Shown here piece after piece: positions 32,217-41,228 of a stretch of 41,228 nucleotides of DNA. This DNA comes from Gammaproteobacteria bacterium. GTDB lineage: Bacteria > Pseudomonadota > Gammaproteobacteria > Steroidobacterales > Steroidobacteraceae. The stretch covers positions 1 to 41,228 of the forward strand of contig VBNP01000025.1 of the NCBI GenBank assembly GCA_005877965.1. The letters run 5' to 3'. Made by a program: the position numbers and the translations under genes. Under the pieces are notes generated by a model, which was given only the letters and a program-made list of their open reading frames with translations, made no database searches and was not told the DNA's origin. How positions within the stretch are numbered: position 1 is the stretch's first letter; the number at the start of each line of letters is the position of its first letter.

Positions 32217-32606
32217 TCAGGAGAGCGGGCGCTTGCGTCGCCCCTTGCGCACGGAAAAGAACAGTTGCCGGTGTTCACCGGCACGGGTGATGGTGGCCCA
32301 CTGCAGCGCGACCAGGACATACAGGACATTCAGTGCCAGCAGCCGAGTGGGGATGTGCCTGGTGCGTTGCGCCATGGCGAGCACCTGGTTCGCCGTCACG
32401 CCCCGTGTTCCGCCGACGCGCTCGTGTACGTAATCGACGGCGGCCTTGTCGACCAGATTGAAGTAGCCGGAACCACGACGCGCCTTCGACAGCGCGAACG
32501 ACAGCACGAAAAAATAACCCTCGCTCTCGAACACATGATAGGTCTGACGTACCGCCGCGACCCGACCACAGTATTGGAGTCCACGTTGCAAAGTACGGAT
32601 ATTCAT
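32217..32606 (-). CDS. Hypothetical protein, possible membrane association
   Basis: A 129-residue protein I do not recognise. It contains YHVFESEGYFFVLSFALSKA, then YFNLVDKAAVDYVHERVGG and VTANQVLAMAQRT, a pattern that looks like a small winged-helix or ATP-cone-like fold, followed by a hydrophobic stretch (LLALNVLYVLVALQWATI) and a basic C terminus (RKGRRKRPLS). Codon use looks like a real gene: third positions are GC-rich yet the protein is not low-complexity. It stands alone between the copper cluster and the BNR-repeat gene; no convincing Shine-Dalgarno sequence precedes the ATG. Regulatory or DNA-associated roles are possible but unsupported. Confidence 0.5.
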   Translation of the reverse strand: MNIRTLQRGLQYCGRVAAVRQTYHVFESEGYFFVLSFALSKARRGSGYFNLVDKAAVDYVHERVGGTRGVTANQVLAMAQRTRHIPTRLLALNVLYVLVALQWATITRAGEHRQLFFSVRKGRRKRPLS

Positions 32607-32673
32607 ACCACCCTACCCACGGCAGTCCGAGTGCTGCTGCAAAAAGAGGTACCTAGGACAAATAACGCCCCTG

Positions 32674-35600
32674 TCAGTCTCCCTGGCCCCCCTCGAGCCG
32701 CGGAACGCCTGCCTCCTGCATCCGTGTATTGAGCGCCGGCAGCTCGGTGTTCGCGAGCGTCTTCCACTTGTCGAGCTGCTCGACCAGGCGTCGATGCAGA
32801 CCGGCGTACACCTCCTGCTGCGCCACCGTCGGAGCCACGTCGTCCGCGTCGATGGTGGCAATGAAGGTGTCATATTGCTCGTTGAGGCGGTTGGGATAGC
32901 GGAGATTGTCTTCCGATGCCTTCATGTTGACCTGGATGAGCTCCTCCTCGATCGGTGTCATGTGCTTGTCGAAATCCGCGGCGGCGGCCAATAGCGTCTT
33001 GCTGCCGGCCTCGCCGCCCGCCCAGGCCTGCAGCGTCGCGAGATTGCGGCGCATGGTGCGTATCTGATTGACCGCGCGGTGCAGCGCATCGATATCCTGT
33101 GTCGTCCGTGTCGCCAGATCCCAGTGCGCGGCCATGTCGGGCGCGCTGACCGTGTCCTTCAGTCGTGGGTCGAGCACCACTTCCAGTGGCACCGACTGCA
33201 CTCCGCTGCGGGTGCTCAGGCGAACCAGGTAGGAGCCCGGATTGACGACCGGTCCGCGCGGACCTTCGTCGGCGTAGAAGGCTCCGGGGATCTCGCGCGG
33301 ATCTTCGACGCGCAGATCCCAGGCGAAGCGGTTCATTCCAGGCGCGTCCGGCAGCAGGTCCGCGGGCGGCTCGCGATCCGGCCATTCGGCCGGTTGCTCG
33401 AATCTCTCCTTCTTATGGTTCGAGAGCGTGCGCAGCACCTTGCCCTGGGCATCGAGGATCTCGAGCGTGATCTTCTCATCGGCCGCCGGCTTGGTCTTCA
33501 GAAAATAGTCGATCACCGCGCCTCGGGGCGGGTTATCTCCGACCGGCCGGCGTCGGTTCACATCGAGAGGGAAATGCAGGTGGTAGGCGGGCTGCGGATG
33601 ATACAGGCGCACCTCGGGCACGGCTGCCCCCGGGTCGAGCTGGCGCAAGGGCGTCAGGTCGTCGAGGATCCAGAACGAGCGGCCGTGGGTCGCGACCACG
33701 AGGTCATCGTCCTTCACGACGAGATCATGGATCGGCGAGACCGGCAGATTCAGCTGCAGGGGTTGCCAGTGTCCACCGTCATCGAAGGACACATAAACCC
33801 CGAGTTCGGTCCCCGCATACAGCAGTCCCTTTCTTCTGGGATCCTCGCGCACGGAACGGACGTAAGCGCCGTCGGGTATCCCGCTGACGATGCGAGTCCA
33901 GGTCTTGCCGCTGTCGTGCGTGCGGTAGATGAGCGGCTTGAGATCGTCGACCTTGTGCCGGTCTATCGCGGCAAACGCGCTGCCGGCCTCGTGCGGCGAG
34001 GCCTCGATGATGCTGACCATGCTCCATTCGGGCATGTCTTTGGGCGTGACGTTGCGCCACGTCTGCCCGTCGTCGTGGGTCACGTGAATCAATCCATCAT
34101 CGGTGCCCGCCCACAGCAACCCCTGTTGCACCGGTGACTCGGCGAGCGCAAACACGGTGTCGTAATACTCGACGCTCGTGATGTCGAGCGTGATAGGTCC
34201 ACCCGAGGGCCGCTGCTTGCTCTTGTCGTTGCGGGTGAGATCGGCGCTGATGCGCCGCCAGCTGCGCCCCTGATCGGGGCTCTTCAGCACGAATTGCGCC
34301 GCCGTGTACAGAACCTTCGAATCGTGCCGGGAGACGAGCACCGGTTCGGTCCACTGGATGCGGTACTCGAGATCGTCCGCACCGTTACCGGATACGTCGA
34401 GGGGATGTATCGAGACGTCGCGCAGGTTGCCGGTGCGGTGATCGTAGCGCGTCATCTGTCCGCTGTCGGCATTCGCGTAGATGATCTCCGGATCGCGTGG
34501 ATCGGGCGCGATGTAGCCGCTTTCACCGCCGCCGACCTCATACCAGTCCTGTCGGCCGATGACGCCTTCGTCGTCGCGGCTGGCGATGGCGATGGTGGTG
34601 TTGTCCTGCTGGGCGCCGTAGATGCGGTACGGCCAGTGGTTGTCCACGGCGACGTGATAGAACTGCGCCGTCGGCTGGTTGTACTGCTGCGTCCAGCTCT
34701 TGCCGCCGTCGACGGAAATGGTCGCGCCGCCGTCGTTACCGTTGATCAGGCGCCTGGGATCGCGCGGGTCTATCCATAGCGCGTGATGATCACCGTGCGG
34801 AGCCGGCAGGAGCTCGAAGTCCTTGCCGCCGTTGGTGGAGCGAAATGCGCCCGTGTCCAGCACGTACACGGTATCGAGTGCGACCGGATCGGCGAAGATG
34901 TGCGAGTAGTACCACGCACGTTGCCGGAAGCGGTGATCGGAATTGACCCGCATCCAGCTGTCGCCACCGTCATCGGAACGGAAGACCCCGCCCTCCTTCG
35001 CCTCGATAGCGGCATAGACACGGTTGGAATCCGCGCCGGACACGGACACCCCGATGCGACCGAGCGGCCCGTCGGGCAGGCCGTGGCGTTCGAGGAGCTT
35101 CCAGGTGAAGCCCCCGTCGGTCGATCGATAAAGTCCCGAGCCCGTCCCGCCGCTGGAGAATCCCCATGGTTGGCGGCGCATCTGCCATAGCGAAGCGAAC
35201 AGCGTATTCGGATTGCGGGGATCGAAGACGACATCGATCCCGCCGCTGTCGCGGTCGTGGAACAGCACCCGCTGCCAGGTCTTGCCGCCGTCGCCGGTGC
35301 GGAAGATCCCGCGCTCGTCGTTGGGGCCGAACGCGTGCCCGAGCGCGGCGACGAACGCGATATCCGGGTTTCGCGGGTCGACGACGATGGCGCCGATGTG
35401 GCGCGTGTCGCGTAAACCGAGGTGCTGCCAGGTCCGGCCGGCATCGAGCGACTTGTATACGCCGTCGCCATAGGTGATGTTGCCGCGCGGGCAGGCCTCG
35501 CCGGTGCCGACATAGATGATATTGTGATCCGAGTCGGCGACCGCGATCGCGCTGCCAGGTGCTGCCGGCGTTGGTGCTCTTCCAGACGCCACCGGCGACC

Positions 35601-35803
35601 GCACCGAAATACCAGGTCGCCGGGTCACCCGCAACGCCGCTCACGGCGACCACCCGGCCGCCGCGGAACGGACCGATCTGGCGCCATTTCATGCCGCTGA
35701 AGAGTTGCGGATCGACCTGGCCGGCAGCCGATGCCGCGCCAGGCAGCAGCACCAGCAGCACACCCAAAGCGCTCACAAGACCGTCGAACCGGCAACGATT
35801 CAT
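32674..35803 (-). pseudogene. Exported BNR-repeat (sortilin/glycosidase-like) protein, frameshifted
   Basis: A ~1040-codon gene for an exported beta-propeller protein. The ATG at 35803 starts a signal peptide (MNRCRFDGL, hydrophobic core, GAASA), then FSGMKWRQIGPFRGGRV and GGVWKSTNAGSTW, the usual family start. The frame then breaks near 35551-35566: homology resumes one frame over with SAIAVADSDHNIIYVG and continues through many SxDxGxTW-type BNR repeats (DGGKTWQ, DDGGDSWMR, DQGRSWRR, HDSGKTWTR) and a C-terminal domain to 32674. About a dozen codons seem missing at the break, at a GGCAGC direct repeat (35551-35556 and 35561-35566). The function of such propellers is unclear. Without the signal the remaining frame could not be exported. 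Confidence 0.8.
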
Positions 35804-35920
35804 TTTGCCCCCAACCAGGAGATGCGCCACGCGTGAGCGGCGATTATTCCACGGGACGGGTCAACGTGTTGATGAGATCGCGCATCGCCAGCCATGCCCG
35901 GCGAGGTGAAGCGGCGCGAC

Positions 35921-38062
35921 TCACCGGCGCAGGTCGGCCGTGATCGACAGCATCAGCAGCCGGGCAGGAAGCAGATAGTAGGATTGGTCGCCAAACTCGC
36001 TGGCGGTGACCGGATCGCGCCGGTCGGTCAGGTTTTGACCCTGCACCGCGATGGTGTATTGCCCGAGGCGCCGCCCCAGGCGCGCGTCGAGTGTCAGGTA
36101 TCCGCCTGCCGCAGCGGTATTCAGGCGATCGAGGAAGCGGCGCCCGACGTAGGCGGCCTGGGTGGCGAGCTGCCATCCGTCCGGACCTGAGACTTGCAGC
36201 CCAACGGCGGCAATGTTGTGCGGCGACAGGTTGAGCTGGCGCCCGTCAAGCTGTACCGGGGCTCCTGACTCGATCGTCATGGTATTGCCGAAGCGCGTGT
36301 CGTGATAGCTGTATGCCGCCGTCAGGACGGTGCCGGGCAGTGCCTGCCAGCGCAGCTCGGTCTCCGCACCCGTAAAGCGCTCGCGTCCGGCGTTGACCAT
36401 GACCGGGGCTCCGTTGGCGTCGGTCTGATTCACGACGAGATTGGCGAAATCGAGCTTGAACGCCGCGATCTCCCAATCGACGGCCCCGGCGAGAGTCTTG
36501 ACGCGCAGCCCGCCCTGGTAGGCGCCGGCACTCTCCGGGCGCAGGATGGTGGCGTTGACGTCCGGGCCGAAATCGATGGCGGCCGGCTTGAACGTGTTGC
36601 AATACTGAGCGAACAGGATCCCGCGCTGCGGCCCGTCGGCGGCGCCCCAGATCCGCAACGTCGCACCGAGATCGCCGCTGAGGCGCAGGTAGTTCTGCGA
36701 GTCGGTGAAATACCGGTCATTGGCCGGCTCGACGGTGTCCGCATGCGTCGTCACCTGGTGCTCGTGCGTGTCGTTGAGCCTCAGGCCCCCGAGAACTGCG
36801 AATCGCTCGTGAGGTTTCCAGTCGAGTTGCGCGTACAGGCCGCCGAACTCGCGACGGTCATCGAGCCCATTGATCTCGTCAATAGGCCGCGAGGCACTCG
36901 GAGGCGGTGCCCTGCCGTCGGGCAGCGCCACATACGCAAAATTCCGACTCCGCTGCGTTCCATCGCCGGCGAGCCAATCGAGGCCGGTGGTCAGATTGAG
37001 CGAAGCCGACAGCGCGACGGAGACAAACGTGTCGAAGTACAGCTCCCGCACCCGGCGATCCTGGTTGAAGCCATCGGCATTGTTGCCGTCAGCGCCGAGC
37101 GCCAGCTGCGGCCGCAGGAAGCCGCGTACGTCGTGGGTCGTCGAACCCGTGTACGAGAGCACCGTCCGCCATTCGCCCTGGCGCAGCGCCCGCTCGAAGC
37201 TCATGGCCAGATGCGTGCGGTGTTCGACGATGCCGGAATCGGCGGGATTGAAGTTGCCATCGAGGGGAGTGAGCCTCGTCAACGAGGGTCCGTCGCGAAG
37301 CACCGGACTCGTCGGCAGCTGCGTCTGCGCCCAGTACTCGAGGTCCACTCCCGCGTTGCCGCCGAGGAACGCAGCGGCGGCGCGGTACAGCCCGTGGGCG
37401 CGGTCAAACCCCTGGTCGCGGCCGCTGAGCCGCGTGCGCTCAGCATCAAGGAGCAGGGACTGGCGATAAGAGCCGATGAGCGGCAGCGCCGTGGACAGCG
37501 AACCGGCCGCGCTGGAGCGGCTGCCGCCGGCGACGCTCAGCTCGTCGGCGCTCTCGCCGGCAGGATAGCGGATCACATGAATCACGCCGACGAAGGAAGT
37601 CGCTCCGAACATGACCGGCGCCGCGCCTTTCATGATCTCGATGCGCTCGACGTCGTTGAGATCCAGCGTCGGAACGGCCGGGTTGAACGCGCCGCCCCAG
37701 GGCACACCGTCGACCACGAGCAGGAAGGCGTCGAACTCGTGCAGTCCCCACAAGGACGGCACGCTGCCCGCGGGGCCGGAATCGCCTCCGGGCGGTGCGT
37801 CGACGCCCGCGACCGTTGCCAGCGCCGTACGCAGATCGGCGGCACCCAGGCGCCGAAGTTCCTCGCCCTGAATGACCGTCAGCGAGGCCGGCACGTAGTC
37901 GACCGCTTCGGACACGCGCGTCGCGGTGATCTGCACCTCAGGTAGGAGGACTCCTGCAGCGCCCCCTGTCTGTTCAGCGGCGTGCGCGAAGCTCGCTCCA
38001 CAGCCGAACAAGAGCACCAGCGTCAGCAAGACGCGGTGGCCGACGGCGTCGAAGCCGGACAC
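35921..38062 (-). CDS. TonB-dependent outer-membrane receptor
   Basis: TonB-dependent receptor of about 713 residues from the GTG at 38062: a hydrophobic signal (VLLTLVLLFGCGASFAHA), TonB-box-like LPEVQITATRV, a plug with DVERIEIMKGAAPVMFGATSFVGVIHVIR, and a long barrel. The product ends SITADLRR, without the usual terminal aromatic residue. The frame remains open upstream through an acetate-kinase-like segment (38030-38119) to 38209, so the original start is probably replaced; GTG at 38062 or 38119 are candidates and neither has a clear Shine-Dalgarno sequence. A BNR-repeat gene lies downstream. Substrate unknown; VFGATS-type plugs occur in metal-complex and vitamin receptors. Confidence 0.85.
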   Translation of the reverse strand: MSGFDAVGHRVLLTLVLLFGCGASFAHAAEQTGGAAGVLLPEVQITATRVSEAVDYVPASLTVIQGEELRRLGAADLRTALATVAGVDAPPGGDSGPAGSVPSLWGLHEFDAFLLVVDGVPWGGAFNPAVPTLDLNDVERIEIMKGAAPVMFGATSFVGVIHVIRYPAGESADELSVAGGSRSSAAGSLSTALPLIGSYRQSLLLDAERTRLSGRDQGFDRAHGLYRAAAAFLGGNAGVDLEYWAQTQLPTSPVLRDGPSLTRLTPLDGNFNPADSGIVEHRTHLAMSFERALRQGEWRTVLSYTGSTTHDVRGFLRPQLALGADGNNADGFNQDRRVRELYFDTFVSVALSASLNLTTGLDWLAGDGTQRSRNFAYVALPDGRAPPPSASRPIDEINGLDDRREFGGLYAQLDWKPHERFAVLGGLRLNDTHEHQVTTHADTVEPANDRYFTDSQNYLRLSGDLGATLRIWGAADGPQRGILFAQYCNTFKPAAIDFGPDVNATILRPESAGAYQGGLRVKTLAGAVDWEIAAFKLDFANLVVNQTDANGAPVMVNAGRERFTGAETELRWQALPGTVLTAAYSYHDTRFGNTMTIESGAPVQLDGRQLNLSPHNIAAVGLQVSGPDGWQLATQAAYVGRRFLDRLNTAAAGGYLTLDARLGRRLGQYTIAVQGQNLTDRRDPVTASEFGDQSYYLLPARLLMLSITADLRR

Positions 38063-38119
38063 CTCGAGCAGCGTCCACTTGAGTGTGCTCGACCCGGCGT
38101 TCAGCACCAGTACGCGCAC
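38030..38119 (-). pseudogene. ackA: Acetate kinase N-terminal remnant fused in frame to receptor
   Basis: From the GTG at 38119 the translation reads VRVLVLNAGSSTLKWTLLE, the unmistakable phosphate-binding N terminus of acetate kinase (family pattern MxVLVLNAGSSSLKxxL). FDAVGHRV follows, corresponding to the AIGHRVVHGG motif that normally lies some 60-70 residues later. The frame then continues straight into the signal peptide of the TonB receptor. Two deletions have therefore collapsed ackA to about 30 codons. The divergent neighbour is phosphoketolase, whose product acetyl phosphate is the substrate of acetate kinase; xfp and ackA are commonly adjacent. The remnant cannot be an enzyme. Confidence 0.8.
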
Positions 38120-38221
38120 GTCACCATCCCGATCTTCTTCTCCTGCCGCAGAGAATAGCGGACAACGCGACCTCGGGTTCGACAAGACGACACGGCAACA
38201 ACGGCGCATACTAAGTGTCGG

Positions 38222-40636
38222 ATGTCGGCAATGGATAGCGGGGATGGGACGATGGCGCCGGCGTCGGAGCGTGAGCTCGGCCTGATCGATGCGTGGTGGC
38301 GGGCCGCCAATTACGTCTCAGTGGGTCAGATCTACCTGTGCGACAACCCGCTGCTTGCCGAACCCCTTTCCGCCGCGCACATCAAGCGCATGCTCCTCGG
38401 GCACTGGGGGACCACACCGGGCCAGAATTTCATCTACGCGCACCTCAACCGCATCATCCGCGCCTACGGCGTCAACATGATCTACATCTCCGGCCCGGGT
38501 CATGGCGGACCGGCGCTGGTGGGCAATGCGTATCTCGAGGGCACCTACGGCGAGATCTATCCCGAGATCTCCGCCGACGCCGCCGGCCTGAGGAAGCTGT
38601 TCACGCAGTTCTCGTTCCCCGGCGGCATTCCGAGCCACGTTTCGCCCGAATGCCCCGGTTCCATTCATGAGGGCGGAGAGCTCGGCTACTCGCTCAGCCA
38701 CGCCTTCGGCGCGGTGCTCGACAACCCGGAGCTGATCGTCGCCTGCGTGGTCGGTGATGGCGAAGCGGAAACCGGACCGCTCGCGACCGCCTGGCATGCC
38801 AACAAGTTCCTGAATCCGGCCACGGATGGGGTGGTACTGCCGATTCTGCATCTGAACGGCTACAAGATTGCCAATCCCACGATCCTGGCGCGCATCTCCC
38901 GCGGCGAGCTGCGACAACTGCTGCAGGGCTGCGGGTGGACACCGCATTTCGTCGCCGGCGAGGAGCCGCAGACGATGCACCGGCTCATGGCCGATGCGCT
39001 CGACACGGTGATCGGGCGCATCCGGGAGATCCACGAGGCCGCGCGCGTGAAGGGCGACCGCTCTCGCCCGCCGTGGCCGATGATCGTGCTCGAAAGCCCG
39101 AAAGGCTGGACCGGACCTAAAGAGATCGACGGGCAGCGCATAGAGGGCACCTTCAGAGCCCATCAGGTTCCGCTCACCGACCCGCGCAGCAATCCGGCGC
39201 ACCTGCGCCAGCTGGAGAGCTGGTTGCGCAGTTACCGGCCGCAGGAACTGTTCGACGCGCAGGGCCGGCTGCGCGCGGAACTACGCGCCCTCGCGCCCGC
39301 GGGCGAGCGCCGCATGAGCGCCAATCCGCACGCCAACGGCGGCCTGCTGCTGCACGACCTGCATCTGCCCGACTTCCGGGCCTACGCCATCGAGGTGCCC
39401 GGCCCGGGTGCCGCGCAGGCCGAAGACACACGCGTGCTCGGCAGGTATCTGCGCGACGTGATCAGATTGAACGCCACGCGCAGGAACTTTCGCATCTTTG
39501 CGCCCGATGAGACGATCTCGAACCGGCTCACTGCGGTGTTCGAAGCGACCGCGCGGCAGTGGAATGCCGCGACGCTCGAGGGGGATGAGTTCCTCGCCAA
39601 CGACGGCCGGGTGCTCGAGATGCTGAGCGAACACCAGTGCCAGGGCTGGCTCGAAGGTTATCTGCTCACCGGCCGTCACGGGCTCTTCAACTGCTACGAG
39701 GCTTTCGTTCACATCGTCGATTCGATGCTCAACCAGCACGCCAAGTGGCTCAAGGTCAGTGCGCAGCTGCCGTGGCGGCGCAGGATCGCCTCGCTGAACT
39801 ACCTGCTGACCTCGCATGTCTGGCGCCAGGATCACAATGGCTTCACGCACCAGGATCCGGGTTTCCTCGATCACGTCGTCAACAAGAAGGCGCAGGTGGT
39901 GCGCGTATATCTGCCGCCGGACGCCAATTGCCTGCTCTCGGTCATGGACCACTGTCTGCGCAGCCGCCATTACGTCAACGTCGTGGTGGCTGGCAAGCAC
40001 GCGGCGCCGCAATGGCTGGCCATGGATGCGGCGCTCGAGCACTGCACCAGGGGTGTGGGGCTGTGGCCCTGGGCGAGCAATGACGCCGGCGGGGAACCGG
40101 ACGCGGTGATGGCCTGCGCGGGGGACGTGCCGACGCTGGAGACCCTGGCCGCGGTATCGATCCTGCGCAGCGCACTGCCGGAGCTGAAGATCCGTGTGGT
40201 GAATGTCGTGGATCTGATGAGACTGCAGCCCGACACGGAGCATCCACATGGGCTCTGCGACCGCGACTTCGACTCGCTCTTCACGCCGGACAAACCGATC
40301 ATCTTCGCGTTCCACGGATATCCCTGGCTCATCCACCGCCTCGCCTACCGCCGCAGGAACCACCGGAACCTGCACGTGCGCGGATACAAGGAGGAAGGCA
40401 CGATCACGACCCCCTTCGATATGACGGTACTGAACGATATGGATCGCTTCCACCTCGTCCAGGACGTCATCGACCGTCTGCCGCAGCTCGCCGGGCGCGG
40501 CGATTACCTCAAGGACGAAATGCAGAACCGGCTGATCGAGCATCGCCAGTACATCACCCGCCATGGCGAGGATATGCCGCTGGTGCGCGACTGGCGCTGG
40601 CCCGCGCACCCATCCCCGGGCCCGGCAAGACGGTGA
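38222..40636 (+). CDS. xfp: Phosphoketolase
   Basis: Thiamine-diphosphate enzyme splitting xylulose 5-phosphate (and in many members fructose 6-phosphate) with phosphate into acetyl phosphate and glyceraldehyde 3-phosphate (or erythrose 4-phosphate). The 804-residue product has active-site His61 (HWGTTPGQNF), YISGPGHGGPA (His94), SHVSPECPGSIHEGGELGY (His139, His149), the ThDP/Mg motif GDGEAETGP (179-187), NGYKIANPT and, near the C terminus, FHGYPWLIHRL and RGYKEEGTITTPFDM. Length matches the family. Internal ATG codons at 38231 and 38252 are alternative starts; the one at 38252 has the best Shine-Dalgarno (GGGGA). Acetyl phosphate would now need another acceptor enzyme (Pta or a distant AckA). 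Confidence 0.95.
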   Translation: MSAMDSGDGTMAPASERELGLIDAWWRAANYVSVGQIYLCDNPLLAEPLSAAHIKRMLLGHWGTTPGQNFIYAHLNRIIRAYGVNMIYISGPGHGGPALVGNAYLEGTYGEIYPEISADAAGLRKLFTQFSFPGGIPSHVSPECPGSIHEGGELGYSLSHAFGAVLDNPELIVACVVGDGEAETGPLATAWHANKFLNPATDGVVLPILHLNGYKIANPTILARISRGELRQLLQGCGWTPHFVAGEEPQTMHRLMADALDTVIGRIREIHEAARVKGDRSRPPWPMIVLESPKGWTGPKEIDGQRIEGTFRAHQVPLTDPRSNPAHLRQLESWLRSYRPQELFDAQGRLRAELRALAPAGERRMSANPHANGGLLLHDLHLPDFRAYAIEVPGPGAAQAEDTRVLGRYLRDVIRLNATRRNFRIFAPDETISNRLTAVFEATARQWNAATLEGDEFLANDGRVLEMLSEHQCQGWLEGYLLTGRHGLFNCYEAFVHIVDSMLNQHAKWLKVSAQLPWRRRIASLNYLLTSHVWRQDHNGFTHQDPGFLDHVVNKKAQVVRVYLPPDANCLLSVMDHCLRSRHYVNVVVAGKHAAPQWLAMDAALEHCTRGVGLWPWASNDAGGEPDAVMACAGDVPTLETLAAVSILRSALPELKIRVVNVVDLMRLQPDTEHPHGLCDRDFDSLFTPDKPIIFAFHGYPWLIHRLAYRRRNHRNLHVRGYKEEGTITTPFDMTVLNDMDRFHLVQDVIDRLPQLAGRGDYLKDEMQNRLIEHRQYITRHGEDMPLVRDWRWPAHPSPGPARR

Positions 40637-40674
40637 CGCGCCCGGGAGGCAGCCGTGGCTCGGCCGCATCATCC

Positions 40675-41228
40675 ATGCGCGCGCGGCTCATGGCGGCCGC
40701 CGCGGCGGCGCTGGGCGTTGCCGGTTGTTCTCTGATCACCCTGAAGAGTCCGGAGCGGCCGCTCTCGAGTCGCGATCTGAATGCGCGCATTCTCACGCGC
40801 GAGTTCTCGTACCGTTTCATCGCGGTGGTCACGCAGTGCGCCGACGACATTGCGGCGCACGACACCGACCCTGAGGTGCTGGCGAATGCGCTGCGCTGGA
40901 AGATCGGCGCGGCGGCGGAGAGTCAGCGTGCGGCTACCCGCCTGGCCCCGATGATGGCTCTGCTCGATAGCTGGGCGCTGGCCTCGCAGATGCAGCAATT
41001 CCTGTCGCCGGGGCAGCCTGGCGGCGCACTGCTCGGCTCTCACCAGGAGGCTGCCCTGACGGTCGCGAGCGAGCTCGATGAGGGGGCTCAGGAGCTGGCG
41101 CGCAGGCTCATCGCTCCCGGTGAACTTGCGCAGTATCAGCAATTCGTCGCGACCTACACGCACGAGCATCCGCTCAGGGATCTGCAGTTCGTACGCGCCT
41201 CGGTCATCGAGCTGTGGAGCCAGAAAAG
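40675..41228 (+). CDS. Putative lipoprotein, 3' end outside window
   Basis: An open frame runs to the end of the window without a stop (at least 184 codons). From the ATG at 40675 it has a short basic start (MRARL), an alanine-rich hydrophobic core and a good lipobox VAGC (Cys18), so it should be a lipoprotein. The mature part contains SRDLNARILTREFSYRFIA, a second cysteine (TQCADDIA) and helical segments (LRWKIGAAAESQRAATRL, SELDEGAQELARRL). I do not recognise the family. An in-frame GTG at 40633 overlaps the phosphoketolase stop (GTGA) and could be the true, coupled start, lengthening the signal by 14 residues. Confidence 0.65.
   Translation, partial: MRARLMAAAAAALGVAGCSLITLKSPERPLSSRDLNARILTREFSYRFIAVVTQCADDIAAHDTDPEVLANALRWKIGAAAESQRAATRLAPMMALLDSWALASQMQQFLSPGQPGGALLGSHQEAALTVASELDEGAQELARRLIAPGELAQYQQFVATYTHEHPLRDLQFVRASVIELWSQK

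Noticed and set aside
36302..37945. 547-codon open frame antisense to the second TonB receptor
   Set aside because: No recognisable motifs; the opposite strand has a full receptor with plug and barrel features.
39281..40672. 463-codon open frame antisense to phosphoketolase
   Set aside because: Compositional shadow of a well-conserved enzyme gene.

Overview
The window is 41.2 kb of GC-rich, gene-dense bacterial DNA. Gene content (DapE, DsbB, a PhoB/PhoR/PhoU set, TsaB, the DinG-family helicase YoaA, DusA, GTP-type PEP carboxykinase, large TonB-dependent receptors) suggests a high-GC gammaproteobacterium near the Xanthomonadales/Nevskiales/Steroidobacter groups. That placement is an inference from gene content, not a phylogenetic result.

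Layout. (1) 1-10.9 kb is a housekeeping block: the end of dapE, dsbB, phoU, phoR and phoB (with a recognisable PHO box), tsaB overlapping yoaA, pckG, an adenylate cyclase-FHA protein and dusA. (2) 10.8-18.4 kb is an accessory interval attached to the 5' end of dusA. Copies of the dusA 5' coding end recur at 17077-17144 and 18321-18388, bounding a 6.3-kb and a 1.2-kb segment. This is the pattern left by dusA-targeted integrative elements, but no integrase is present. The larger segment holds an orphan antitoxin, a multicopper-oxidase remnant, an outer-membrane barrel, a frameshifted saccharopine-dehydrogenase-like gene and two exported proteins. One of those looks like an inactivated metallopeptidase fused to TPR repeats. 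The smaller segment is one AbrB/nucleotidyltransferase module with its own palindromic promoter.

(3) 18.4-25.8 kb is a compact seven-gene run on the minus strand: AhpD-like protein, cupin, SDR, class IV aminotransferase, TonB receptor, exported cyclase-family hydrolase and Na+-coupled NSS transporter. It reads as an uptake and catabolic locus for an amino-acid-containing compound, with an inverted-repeat operator candidate in front. (4) 26.0-26.9 kb is a second nucleotidyltransferase toxin-antitoxin-like pair (XRE regulator plus NTase) with an exact inverted repeat over its promoter. (5) 26.9-29.2 kb carries a HAD phosphatase, a glutathione transferase and an L-2-haloacid dehalogenase. (6) 29.2-32.0 kb is a probable copper/redox operon: DUF2946, a Cys-rich-start outer-membrane protein, TlpA-like and SCO1/SenC.

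(7) 32.2-41.2 kb has a small orphan gene, a frameshifted BNR-repeat exported protein, a TonB receptor whose reading frame begins inside a collapsed acetate kinase gene, phosphoketolase, and the start of a lipoprotein gene. The acetate kinase remnant beside phosphoketolase implies a former xfp-ackA pair. Several decaying genes (ackA, BNR protein, saccharopine dehydrogenase-like, multicopper oxidase) show recent remodelling. Long open frames antisense to real genes are common here because of base composition and were not annotated. I saw no rRNA, tRNA or CRISPR array. No gene-free stretch exceeds about 370 bases; the longest (11276-11644) contains the oxidase remnant.
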